From Asticcacaulis excentricus CB 48 (GTDB lineage: Bacteria; Pseudomonadota; Alphaproteobacteria; Caulobacterales; Caulobacteraceae), in assembly GCF_000175215.2 (NCBI RefSeq), contig NC_014816.1:2167001-2231000 (forward strand): a DNA stretch of 64,000 bases, written 5' to 3'. A model generated the notes under the pieces. The model saw nothing but the letters and a program-made list of their open reading frames with translations. It was not told the DNA's origin and made no database searches. Position 1 is the first letter of the stretch; every line of letters starts with the position of its first letter. A program made the position numbers and the translations under genes. Of this stretch, positions 50,297 through 58,726 are shown piece after piece.

Positions 50297-50457
50297 TGTG
50301 GATCACATTTGTGGAAAGGCGTACTTTTCCACAACGAAACACTAAATATAGATTGCTGTGGACATCCCCCAACAGGCGAAACACTAGATATTGCGGTTTT
50401 TAACTTTTTGTTTACGATTAGCGGTATGGAGGCCGGTTTTATCGTAATCGGCGAATC
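50297..50457 (+). promoter_or_regulatory. gcrA upstream region with DnaA-, CtrA- and CcrM-type sites
   Basis: Four CCACA-core, DnaA-box-like sequences: TGTGGATCA (50297), TGTGGAAAG (50310), TTTTCCACA (50325, a full TTWTNCACA match) and TGTGGACAT (50357). A CtrA-like site TTAA-N7-TTTAC is at 50400-50415, one base off the TTAA-N7-TTAAC consensus. GAATC, a GANTC methylation site, is at 50453-50457, 60 bases before the gcrA ATG. In Caulobacter gcrA is activated by DnaA and repressed by CtrA; the sites fit that scheme. Confidence 0.6.
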
Positions 50458-50516
50458 CATATCTAGTACTGAGGCTTGACGGGCGCGCCCGTCATTTAGG
50501 GGACGGAGGCTTGACC

Positions 50517-51035
50517 ATGAGCTGGACAGACGAACGGGTCGAAACGCTGAAAAAGCTATGGCAGGAAGGCCACTCCGCCAGTCAGATCGCCAAGACCCTT
50601 GGCGGCGTAACGCGCAATGCCGTTATCGGTAAAGTACACCGTCTCGGCCTGTCGGGTCGTGCGGCGCCCTCGCAACCGGCCCGTCCGCTTTATAAGCCCG
50701 CCAAGCCGCCGCGTCCCGCCGCCCAGGCACAGCCCGCGCCGCAACCCGCCCCGCGCCGTGTGTCGGTCGAACCTGCCACGCGCCCCGCGGTACAGGTGCC
50801 TGCCGTGCCGGTGATTGAAGGTCCGGGTACCGCTACGGTCCTGACACTCGGCTCCAAGATGTGCAAGTGGCCGATCGGTGATCCGTCATCTGACGAATTC
50901 ACCTTCTGCGGCCGCCGCGCCGCCGACGGCATTCCCTACTGCGTCGAACATTCGCGCGTCGCCTACCAGCCGCAGCAAAAGAAGAAGAAGGACACCGGCA
51001 CCGAACTGTCGCGGTCGCTACGCCGCTACCTCTAA
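50517..51035 (+). CDS. gcrA: cell-cycle regulator GcrA
   Basis: 172 residues from ATG 50517 with GGAGG before it (an in-frame TTG at 50511 is not needed). The N-terminal DNA-binding part (MSWTDERVETLKKLW, TRNAVIGKVHRLGLSGR) is nearly diagnostic of GcrA. A disordered Pro/Ala-rich middle and a C-terminal sigma70-interacting region (CKWPIGDP, FCGRRAADGIPYC) follow. GcrA works with sigma70 RNA polymerase at CcrM-methylated GANTC promoters to drive S-phase and division genes in Caulobacterales. Followed by a strong terminator. One of the best taxonomic markers here. Confidence 0.96.
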   Translation: MSWTDERVETLKKLWQEGHSASQIAKTLGGVTRNAVIGKVHRLGLSGRAAPSQPARPLYKPAKPPRPAAQAQPAPQPAPRRVSVEPATRPAVQVPAVPVIEGPGTATVLTLGSKMCKWPIGDPSSDEFTFCGRRAADGIPYCVEHSRVAYQPQQKKKKDTGTELSRSLRRYL

Positions 51036-51058
51036 GGGGCGACCTTTAAATTTTACGC

Positions 51059-51088
51059 GGCCCGCTTCCCCCGGAGGCGGGCCTTTTT
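51059..51088 (+). terminator. rho-independent terminator after gcrA
   Basis: GGCCCGC (51059-51065) pairs with GCGGGCC (51077-51083) over an 11-base loop and is followed by TTTTT, 24 bases after the gcrA stop. Confidence 0.88.
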
Positions 51089-51143
51089 CGTTTCTGTGCC
51101 TATCGCCCTTCCCCCACTCTCCGCTTGCTGTTAGCCTTAGACC

Positions 51144-52157
51144 ATGACGACGATTTATGATGTGTCCCGCATGGCCGGCGTTTCGGCAAAGACTGTGTCG
51201 CGGGTGCTCAATGAGCCCGACCGGGTCAGGCCTGAAACGCGCGCTCAGGTGCAGGCGGCCATGAAGGCGCTTGAGTACACCCCCAATGCCTCAGCGCGGC
51301 AGTTGCGCCTAGGCGGGGCCAGCTCGCTTGGACTGCTGCTCGAAGACCCGGTTTCGGGCTATCTCAGCCGCTTTCACCACGCGCTTTTGACCGCCTGTAT
51401 GGAGGCTGGGAAGCACATCAGCGTCGAATTGTTCGACATGCAGCCCGGCTGGGCCGAACGGCTGGATCGCTTCCTCGACGAAGGGCGGGTGCGCGACCTC
51501 ATCCTGTTGCCGCCGCTTTGTGATTTTGCACCGCTAAAGGCGCATCTGCGCCAACGAGAAGCGCGCGCCGTGCTGATCGCCCCATCGGTCTTCGATCCGC
51601 ATTTTCCCTCGGTAGTTATGGACGACCGCGCTGCCGCGCGTGAGGTGATTGAGCATCTGTTTGCTCTGGGTCATCGACGCATCGGCCACATTAGCGGCCA
51701 CCCGGACCATTCGGCAGCCATCCTGCGCCGTCAGGGCCTCTTTGAAGCCTACGACGCCGCGGGCCTGTCGCGCCCGGAGCCGGAGCTAATGGTCGCTGGA
51801 GATTTTCAGTTCCGCAAAGGGGTCGAAGCCGCCGAAGCGCTGTTGTCCCTGCCCCAGCCGCCGACAGCGATCTTCGCCGCCAATGACGAAACGGCGGCGG
51901 CGGTTAGCGTGGCGGCCCACAAACGCGGTTTGAGCATCCCCGGCGACTTGTCGGTCATAGGCTTTGACGACGCCCCGATCGCCGCCGCCGTGTGGCCCGC
52001 ACTGACCACCATCGCTCAGCCCTATCTCGACATGTCGCGCCGCGTCGTGCAGGCGCTCGATAACTGGGATGCCAATTTTAGCAGCGGCACAGCGGCGACT
52101 TACATGACGGCTCACAGCCTGATCGTGCGCGACTCCGCCGGCGAGGCCCCGAGATAA
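51144..52157 (+). CDS. LacI-family transcriptional regulator
   Basis: 337 residues. The N-terminal HTH TIYDVSRMAGVSAKTVSRVLN and hinge helix (NASARQLRLGG) match LacI/GalR. The effector domain (about 60-330) has the periplasmic-binding-protein fold with FDDAPIAAAVWPALTTIAQP near the end. It sits 88 bases upstream of the hpd gene in the same direction; that gap holds a complex palindrome. Sugar regulators dominate this family, so control of tyrosine breakdown would be unusual. Target uncertain. Confidence 0.9.
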   Translation: MTTIYDVSRMAGVSAKTVSRVLNEPDRVRPETRAQVQAAMKALEYTPNASARQLRLGGASSLGLLLEDPVSGYLSRFHHALLTACMEAGKHISVELFDMQPGWAERLDRFLDEGRVRDLILLPPLCDFAPLKAHLRQREARAVLIAPSVFDPHFPSVVMDDRAAAREVIEHLFALGHRRIGHISGHPDHSAAILRRQGLFEAYDAAGLSRPEPELMVAGDFQFRKGVEAAEALLSLPQPPTAIFAANDETAAAVSVAAHKRGLSIPGDLSVIGFDDAPIAAAVWPALTTIAQPYLDMSRRVVQALDNWDANFSSGTAATYMTAHSLIVRDSAGEAPR

Positions 52158-52197
52158 CAGGACTTCATTACGCAAGGTTAACTGGACTCAGGTGGCT

Positions 52198-52236
52198 ATT
52201 TCTCGTTTGATGTAATTGTAAGACAATTCGAGAAAT
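52198..52236. promoter_or_regulatory. nested inverted repeats upstream of hpd
   Basis: Outer arms ATTTCTCG (52198-52205) and CGAGAAAT (52229-52236) and an inner AATTGT-AAG-ACAATT (52214-52228) are exact. The two dyads are not concentric. They lie 10-48 bases before hpd and are candidate operator sites for the LacI-family protein or for an unlinked regulator. Confidence 0.5.
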
Positions 52237-52245
52237 CACGAACCA

Positions 52246-53307
52246 ATGGCTTTCAGCTGCGAAAACCCTCTAGGACTGGAAGGGATCGCCTTTGTGGAAT
52301 TCGCCACCCCTAAGGCGGAGGAGCAGGCCGGTACCTTCGAGCGCCTCGGGTTTGTCGAAACCGCGCGGCACGGCTGGCAAAACGTCGGGCTGTATGTTCA
52401 GGGCGCCATCCGATTTGTGCTCAATGCCGAACCGTCTGGCTACGCCGCCGCCTTTGCGGCGCAACACGGGCCGCGCGTATGCGGCATGGGCCTGCGCGTT
52501 CGCGATGCTCAACGCGCCAGACGACTGGTCCTGCAAAATGGGGGCGAAGCGGTCGAAGGCCTCACAACTCCGTTCGCCGAAGACGTCCCGGCTCTGAAGG
52601 GCGTAGGTGGCACTCTGATCTACCTGATCGACGACACGCACCTGAGCGCGCACGTGTTCGACGGCTGGCGCGCCTTACACAGGCCGCCCGTGGTGCAGGT
52701 CCACGGCGCCGGCCTGATCGGCGTCGACCACCTGAATTACGCCCTGCGCAAGGGACAGATGCAGACCTGGGCCGATTTTTACGTGCGGGTGCTGGGCTTT
52801 GAATCGCAGCGCTATCTCGACCTCGACGCCCACGCCACGGGCATGGAGACACAGGCCCTGATCTGCCCGCAGGGCCCCATCCGGATCCCGCTGAACGAGA
52901 GCCGCTCGGCCTACAGCGCCACCGAGGCCTTTCTGGAGGCACACGGTGGCGAAGGGGTGCAGCACATTGCGCTGGAAACCTTCGATATTCACGCGACGGT
53001 CGAAGCCCTCTGCGCCCGCGGCGTGCGTTTTCAGGCCGTGCCCGAGCCCTATTACGACCTGATCGCCGCGCGGGTCCCGCACCATGAAGAGGATGTCGCG
53101 CGGCTGCGCCAGAACGGCGTACTGATCGACGGCAATGCCCGCCGCGAAGGTATTTTGCTACAGGCGTTCTGCGAAACGGGCGTCGGTCAGCTCTTTTTTG
53201 AGATCATCCAGCGCAAAGGCCACACGGGCTTTGGCGGCGGAAATGTGCAGGCCCTGATGGAGGCCGCGGGGCTGGATCAGATACGCAAGGGGTTGCTACG
53301 GGTTTAG
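52246..53307 (+). CDS. hpd: 4-hydroxyphenylpyruvate dioxygenase
   Basis: 353 residues, the normal bacterial length. Two vicinal-oxygen-chelate halves; the C-terminal half holds the iron ligands His162 (GVDHLNYAL), His240 (GVQHIALE) and Glu319 (QLFFEIIQRKG). IPLNESRSAYSATEAFL is the family substrate-site stretch. It converts 4-hydroxyphenylpyruvate to homogentisate in tyrosine catabolism. The next steps (hmgA and so on) are not in the window. No terminator is evident downstream; 249 bases to the next convergent gene hold nothing I can support. Confidence 0.9.
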   Translation: MAFSCENPLGLEGIAFVEFATPKAEEQAGTFERLGFVETARHGWQNVGLYVQGAIRFVLNAEPSGYAAAFAAQHGPRVCGMGLRVRDAQRARRLVLQNGGEAVEGLTTPFAEDVPALKGVGGTLIYLIDDTHLSAHVFDGWRALHRPPVVQVHGAGLIGVDHLNYALRKGQMQTWADFYVRVLGFESQRYLDLDAHATGMETQALICPQGPIRIPLNESRSAYSATEAFLEAHGGEGVQHIALETFDIHATVEALCARGVRFQAVPEPYYDLIAARVPHHEEDVARLRQNGVLIDGNARREGILLQAFCETGVGQLFFEIIQRKGHTGFGGGNVQALMEAAGLDQIRKGLLRV

Positions 53308-53556
53308 GCGGCGGTTGATCCGATAGCGGCAAATATGAGCATCTTTGGCCCGCACAATCCGATGATTTCTGACGAACACCGCCGCGAGGACAAAGTGTCA
53401 AATCGCCTCCACGGCGGACACTTGGGGCGGGATCAAGATATCCAGATAACAAACATTGTCGACCGTCCTAAAGCCCGATTTAGGATGCGCAAAACGTCTA
53501 CAACTCTATCTGTATCCAGACTGAGCGACTTGTTTTGGGCCATCAGGTGTCGCCGC

Positions 53557-55512
53557 TTACCGGCCCCAGTGTCTCTCACCCTTGCGATATCTGATCAACT
53601 CGACGATCTGCGGTGAACGGCGCCATATGGCCTGATATTCCGCCCGCAGGGTGAGTGATTGAGGCATTGGGGAAGCGCCGTAGGGCAGAGCCCAAGGAAG
53701 GTAAAGGGAAGACTGCTCTACCGCCCGGTCAAGGCAGATGATGGCTTTATCCGGCTGACCTGTATGCCCGTATTCAACCCCCAGAACAAAAAGCCTGTCG
53801 CCAACGCTTTTGCCAAATCCATCGGAGGCCAGTTTTGGGTTGTCGAGGAAGGCGCGCTCGCCATCAAGTATCTTGTGAAACTCCGAGGGCCTACCTTCGA
53901 GGGCATCTGCCGCATAATCCATGCGCCGCAAGAAACCGGCGACGGCTTCGGGTGGTTTGTTGTGCCAAAGGTCGTGCCGCACATGGCGCGTCAATTGACG
54001 CAGAGGCCGTGCATCTTCCTGAGCTAGCAACATGAGGTAATATTCACGCAGGACGAAGACATTGCCACGGTCGTGATCGATAAGACGAGCATAGATCTTT
54101 GCCGCGTCCGTCTTTCGACCCGCACAGTGCATCAGTCGTGGAACGGCCAGTTGCCGCCAAACATCGTCAGGTGCCAACGCCGCCGACAGACGCGCGAATT
54201 TAAGGCCTTCACCGCAACGGTTCATCAAACCGAGATAATAGGTGTACCAAAGGTTGCCATCGCGTGAATTGGGATCGATAGCCACGGACCGTATCAGCAG
54301 CCGTTCGCTATCGTCCCATCTCTGGCGCTCCATCATATCGCGGCCCGCAGCGGCCAGCACCTCAGGATTGTCCGGATCAGAGGTGACTGCGCGGGTCACA
54401 AAGCTCAAGGCTCGTTGCTGGCGTTCGGCAAACTCTGACCGATTTTCACCAGGACGCGGATAGAGCGGTAAGGCATCCACTTCATACTTTAGCATCAGCG
54501 CGCCGGCTGATTGCGGCTCTATCGCCAGCGCACGCGTTGCGTGGGAATCCACTTCGGCCATCAATTGATCAAAGCGCGGCCAGTTACGGTTGTGCCGGGC
54601 GTCGTGCGCCTGAGAGAGAGCGCGCTTCCCCTCATTTATCTGCGTCGCCACTTCGACCGGAGGCGGGTCTCCAGTTGACCTTGGGCCCACCACGCGCTGC
54701 CCAAGAACGACTGCCATATACCTCGCAGTGGCCGCAACCGCACGCTCAGGTGCGGTGGGTTCGCTCATCAAGGCCTGATCGAAACGGGCGCTCCAGATCT
54801 GGGTGTGTGAACGCGTTTCGCTAAGCGTAAGTTCGATGTTCGGCGAGGCTTGCGTGCCGCTAACATAACCCGACAGTATGTAGTCGGCGCCTTCTGATCC
54901 TTTGGTCTTCGCGACCAGTTTCAGGCCGCGCATTTGCGACAAGGTATGGGTAAGCTGAGACCTTAGTCTTTCGGGCGGCAGCGCGGCGGGTCCATCCGCG
55001 CGAATATCAGCAATGGCAAGACTAAAGCCTTTCTGAACAAGCGGTCTCTGCGTCGTGCTCCACCAGAGCATGATGGCAAGAACCAACGCCGCAGCGGCCC
55101 CTGCACCGAGTAGCCATAGCTTATTTATGGATGAGCGATGTCCCGCGGGCGTGGGGGGGGCAGCCGTTATCGTCTCTTCCGGCGCCGTCTCAGGTTCCAG
55201 GATCTCGAGGCGATATCCCACTTTTCGCACAGTCCGAATATGGAAATCGCCACTATCGCGGCCCAGTTGGCGAAGACGGGATAGGACGCGGTTAATGGCA
55301 TCTTCGCTCACGGCTCTGCCGTCCCAGCAGGCCTTTACCAAATCGTCGCGTGAAACGACCTGCCCATGATGCAAGCCAAGTAAAGCCAAGACGCGCATGA
55401 CCTGCGGCTCAATGACCCAAACCTTCGTCTCGCGGGTGACCTCACAAGCGGCCGGTTTCACCCGCAGCCGGCCAATGTTCAGATCGGTCAGTTGGGCGAG
55501 CGGGCGGGACAT
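53557..55512 (-). CDS. membrane-bound CadC-like winged-helix regulator with TPR-type C terminus
   Basis: 651 residues. OmpR-type winged helix at about 10-105 (VVSRDDLVKACWDG then AVSEDAINRVLSRLRQLG and TVRKVGYRLE). A Pro-rich linker, a single membrane helix at about 132-151 (LLGAGAAAALVLAIMLWW) and a long periplasmic part with TPR-like helical repeats follow. This is the one-component ToxR/CadC layout, with a periplasmic sensor directly linked to cytoplasmic DNA binding. The stimulus is unknown. Divergent from the multi-pass membrane protein gene at 55658, the likeliest target. Confidence 0.87.
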   Translation of the reverse strand: MSRPLAQLTDLNIGRLRVKPAACEVTRETKVWVIEPQVMRVLALLGLHHGQVVSRDDLVKACWDGRAVSEDAINRVLSRLRQLGRDSGDFHIRTVRKVGYRLEILEPETAPEETITAAPPTPAGHRSSINKLWLLGAGAAAALVLAIMLWWSTTQRPLVQKGFSLAIADIRADGPAALPPERLRSQLTHTLSQMRGLKLVAKTKGSEGADYILSGYVSGTQASPNIELTLSETRSHTQIWSARFDQALMSEPTAPERAVAATARYMAVVLGQRVVGPRSTGDPPPVEVATQINEGKRALSQAHDARHNRNWPRFDQLMAEVDSHATRALAIEPQSAGALMLKYEVDALPLYPRPGENRSEFAERQQRALSFVTRAVTSDPDNPEVLAAAGRDMMERQRWDDSERLLIRSVAIDPNSRDGNLWYTYYLGLMNRCGEGLKFARLSAALAPDDVWRQLAVPRLMHCAGRKTDAAKIYARLIDHDRGNVFVLREYYLMLLAQEDARPLRQLTRHVRHDLWHNKPPEAVAGFLRRMDYAADALEGRPSEFHKILDGERAFLDNPKLASDGFGKSVGDRLFVLGVEYGHTGQPDKAIICLDRAVEQSSLYLPWALPYGASPMPQSLTLRAEYQAIWRRSPQIVELIRYRKGERHWGR

Positions 55513-55657
55513 AAGGGAGGAGGATGGCTTTCACGGAGAAGGCGGCAAGCCTAACAGGCTTTTGCACTCGAGAAAATCAGGTTTTCATCAGGTTCAGGTC
55601 CTGTTTCGGTTCATCCTTTCGACGCATACCTGTCATGAACACAACAGGAGCCTCCTC

Positions 55658-56386
55658 ATGTCGTCTGCCTCTATAACGCTTCCGAAAGTGCCGGCGTCAA
55701 ATGACCGCCGGTTTTTTCTCGGCATGGCTGTTCTGCTGGCGCTCACGGTTTTCATAGGGTTTGGCCTGAACGCAGCGCGTTACAATTTCAACACCAGCAT
55801 CTTTCCGGCTCATGTGCACTTACACGCGGCAATTTTTGTAAGCTGGATTGTGCTTTACCTGCTGCAGAATGCGCTTGTCGCGGCAGATAAAGTGCCCCTT
55901 CACCGTAAGCTCGGAGTTATCGGCGCCGGTTTAGCGGTCTTAATGACAGGCTATGGGATTTTCACGACAATCGCCTGCCTTCAGCGTGGTGCTGTACCGC
56001 CATTCTTTCCACCCAGCGTGTTCCTGCTCATTGATGGTTTGGGGGTGCTTGTCTTTTTGGGTCTTGTTACCGCGGCAATCCTATTGCGCAGTTCCCCGGA
56101 CTGGCATAAGCGCCTGATGCTAGGCGCTACCATACTCGTTATATCGCCGGCCTTTGGACGGGCCCTGCCCATGCCACTGCTCGGGCCCCTGGCCTCCTGG
56201 GCAGTGTTCGGCTGCATGGTCTTGTATGTTGCCTTTGGCATGATCCATGACATCCAACAAAGAAGGCGGGTTCATCCAGCCTATCTGGTTTTGATCCTTG
56301 TGTTTACGGCGCTCCAACTCGCCATTGGCTTACTTGCCTTCTCACCGCCGGTCCTTGAGGTTACCCAGAGTCTCATGGCGGCTTGA
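55658..56386 (+). CDS. multi-pass integral membrane protein, unassigned
   Basis: 242 residues from ATG 55658, preceded by AGGAGCC; the upstream frame extension overlaps the divergent gene and is rejected. About seven hydrophobic helices (for example 23-41, 55-78, 90-110, 128-148, 158-175, 185-202, 213-232). Charged loops contain conserved-looking HVHLHAAIFVSW and DWHKRLMLGA. The His pattern in helix 2 resembles small heme- or quinone-linked membrane proteins but I cannot assign a family. Probably controlled by the divergent CadC-like regulator (inference). Confidence 0.6.
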   Translation: MSSASITLPKVPASNDRRFFLGMAVLLALTVFIGFGLNAARYNFNTSIFPAHVHLHAAIFVSWIVLYLLQNALVAADKVPLHRKLGVIGAGLAVLMTGYGIFTTIACLQRGAVPPFFPPSVFLLIDGLGVLVFLGLVTAAILLRSSPDWHKRLMLGATILVISPAFGRALPMPLLGPLASWAVFGCMVLYVAFGMIHDIQQRRRVHPAYLVLILVFTALQLAIGLLAFSPPVLEVTQSLMAA

Positions 56387-56495
56387 TTTGAATGCATTTG
56401 GGTCCTGAAACCAGGGTATAAATTGGAAAATTCCAGTTTTAAATGGCGTCGATTTCCGGCGAGCCTGTCAATTTCAAAGGCATGATCGCACCCTT

Positions 56496-56939
56496 TCAGC
56501 GTATCGTGAGTTTGTAGGTGCCCTTGTTTAAAAGAGGTGCGATATTGCCGTCTATTTTTCCAATGCGGGTGAGGCCTGATGAGTACTCATAGGCCGCATA
56601 GAAAAACGCCAGATTTCCCCACGGTGCAAAATAACAAAGGTCACCCGGAGCCTCTTGCGCAAAGGGCACATTGCCCGTTGTTGGCAGCCTCTGCGGCAAT
56701 CTTATGATCTTTTCGTTGTGTGCATAATCTTCGATCGTGAGGCTGAGCGGCAATAATTTCATCAGTGCCCGAGACGTCGGATTATCTATCAGGGTTACGG
56801 AGATCATTTGCCCATTAAAGGCGAATACGATTTTGTCAGGCCGCCGCCTATCGGTCGCCAGGGATGACGAAGCAAATGAAGTCGCCCCGGCCAGCGCGGT
56901 TAAAAGGGTGCGTCGTTTGATGTCTTCTTTTCTCTTCAT
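56496..56939 (-). CDS. exported cyclophilin-like fold protein
   Basis: 147 residues. A Tat-like signal (KRRTLLTALAGATSFASS) directs export. The mature part has the cyclophilin-like beta fold used by small uncharacterised proteins: FAFNGQMISVTLIDNPTSRAL, LPLSLTIEDYAHNEKI and GDLCYFAPWGNLAFFY. Usually of unknown function and not active prolyl isomerases. Last gene of the run from 62.0 kb, 8 bases after the cupin gene. Confidence 0.72.
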   Translation of the reverse strand: MKRKEDIKRRTLLTALAGATSFASSSLATDRRRPDKIVFAFNGQMISVTLIDNPTSRALMKLLPLSLTIEDYAHNEKIIRLPQRLPTTGNVPFAQEAPGDLCYFAPWGNLAFFYAAYEYSSGLTRIGKIDGNIAPLLNKGTYKLTIR

Positions 56940-56947
56940 CAGTTATC

Positions 56948-57394
56948 TCAGTCTTCTGAAGGTAATGCGAGGTATTCGGCGTCCGTTACCTTTTCCATCC
57001 ACGTGACGGGCGTGCCATCGCACGCCTCCTGAATAGCGACGTGGCTCATGGCTGTGGTCGCTGTTGCCCCGTGCCAGTGCCTTTTCCCGCAGGGACAGGA
57101 TACGACGTCTCCGGCATAGATTTCGACACGAGGGCCACCTTCGCATTGCGTCCAGCCAGCCCCTGTAAGGATCACCAGATTCTGCCCCATGGGATGGGTG
57201 TGCCAGGCCGTCCGGGCGCCGGGTTCAAAGGTAACAAGGGCCGCAGAGACATTTGAACCCGACTGAGCCGGGAACAAAGGATCAATGCGCACCTGCCCGG
57301 TAAAGTAGTCCGCCGGGCCCGGCTGTGACGGCTGTGAACCGGCTCTGCGTATGACCTGGACAGCGCCGGATGATTTGCTATGTTCTGAGGTCAT
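56948..57394 (-). CDS. single-domain cupin protein
   Basis: 148 residues, soluble. Cupin motif 1 ARTAWHTHPMGQNLVIL (metal-binding His pair and Gln in place of the usual Glu), and motif 2 DVVSCPCGKRHWHGA. Small cupins of this kind often accompany carboxymuconolactone decarboxylase-like and oxidoreductase genes. The function is not fixed. It follows the MFS gene by 14 bases. Confidence 0.82.
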   Translation of the reverse strand: MTSEHSKSSGAVQVIRRAGSQPSQPGPADYFTGQVRIDPLFPAQSGSNVSAALVTFEPGARTAWHTHPMGQNLVILTGAGWTQCEGGPRVEIYAGDVVSCPCGKRHWHGATATTAMSHVAIQEACDGTPVTWMEKVTDAEYLALPSED

Positions 57395-57408
57395 GAAAAG
57401 GGTCCGTA

Positions 57409-58611
57409 TCAGGCGCGCACAGGCGCGCGTTGAACACGCAAAAGGAAGACAACCGGCGAGAGGAGAAGGAAGGCGGCGGCAACCGTAAAGGTCCAGCCAT
57501 ATCCGAGATGGTCATAAATCACCCCCCCGACGGATGCCCCCAGGGTGATGGCAAGTTGAATGACGGCAACCATCAGACCTCCAGCGGGTTCGGCGTCTTT
57601 GGGAAAGGCCTGGCTCAGCCACGACCACCACGCGACCGGCAGGATAGTGCTGATTAGCCCCCAGATAATGAGCATTAGGGCTGCCCAGAGCGGCGCCATG
57701 CCGAAACACACCAGACCCAGAGCGAGAACCGCCATAGCGGTCGGTGCGACCACAAGCGTAGACCGCACTTTTCCGGTGAGACGTGATGCAAACAAGGCAT
57801 TGCCCGCCAGCCCAGCCAGCCCCATCAGCAATAGGATGGTCGATAGAGCGGGAACACTGGCCCGCGTCACGGTCTCGAGAAACGGACGCACGTAGGTGAA
57901 CAGGGTGAATTGCCCCATGAAGAGAAAGGCGACAGCGATCATGCCGTTTTTGGCCTGCGGCAGGGAAAGAATGCCAATCGCGGATTTCGACTTTTTGGCG
58001 TTTTGTTCGGGCAAACGCGGCAAACGCAACCCCTGCCAGATGATGGTAACGGCGGCACAGGGCACGACCAAAAAGAACGCGCCACGCCAGCCGACATACT
58101 GCCCCAGAAAGCTCCCAAGTGGCGCGGCAATGGTTGTTGCGAGCGCATTGCCCCCATTCAGGAGTGACAAGGCTTTCGGGACGTCCTTTTGTGGCACCAG
58201 TCGCATAACCGTCGCTGCCGACATCGACCAGAAGCCGCCAATCACTATGCCAAGACACGCACGACCGGCCATCAAAACTGTATAGTTGGGAGCCAGTGTA
58301 ACGAGAAGGCCTGCCACCGCCATCAGAAGCGTCAAGGCCAGCAAGACAGACTTGCGGTCCACGCCGCGCGTCAGCGTTGAAATAGAGAGGCTGGTGATGA
58401 CCGCAAACAGGCCGGAAATCGCAATGGCCTGCCCTGCCGCCCCTTCAGTCAGATGTAGGTCGCGGGCTAATGGACTAAGCAGGCTGACAGGCATGAACTC
58501 GGACGCAATCAACGTGCCGACACACAGAGTCATCGCCCAAACGCCACTCCAGTGCGCCTTGTCGGAGGGGTTATCACGCGTCTCGGCATCGGATGGCGTC
58601 AGATCAAACAT
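57409..58611 (-). CDS. MFS efflux transporter (DHA1-like)
   Basis: 400 residues with 12 hydrophobic segments, beginning with WAMTLCVGTLIASEFMPVSLLSPLARDL. The motif A-like loop after TM2 is STLTRGVDRKSVLL, and the TM4-5 region has GIVIGGFWSMSAATVMRLVP. The overall pattern is that of the arabinose/nucleoside exporter-like DHA1 subgroup (SotB/NepI-like). The substrate is not deducible. Downstream of a LysR gene, in a run with detoxification-type enzymes. Confidence 0.88.
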   Translation of the reverse strand: MFDLTPSDAETRDNPSDKAHWSGVWAMTLCVGTLIASEFMPVSLLSPLARDLHLTEGAAGQAIAISGLFAVITSLSISTLTRGVDRKSVLLALTLLMAVAGLLVTLAPNYTVLMAGRACLGIVIGGFWSMSAATVMRLVPQKDVPKALSLLNGGNALATTIAAPLGSFLGQYVGWRGAFFLVVPCAAVTIIWQGLRLPRLPEQNAKKSKSAIGILSLPQAKNGMIAVAFLFMGQFTLFTYVRPFLETVTRASVPALSTILLLMGLAGLAGNALFASRLTGKVRSTLVVAPTAMAVLALGLVCFGMAPLWAALMLIIWGLISTILPVAWWSWLSQAFPKDAEPAGGLMVAVIQLAITLGASVGGVIYDHLGYGWTFTVAAAFLLLSPVVFLLRVQRAPVRA

Positions 58612-58726
58612 GCTTCCTCCTCAGAGCGGCAAGGAATGCACCGCCTAAGAAGAATAGCCATCAGAGCCCTGGTCCATAACCCATAGGTCATTTCATGAGG
58701 CGATGAACACGGCTCACCGCGCACGA

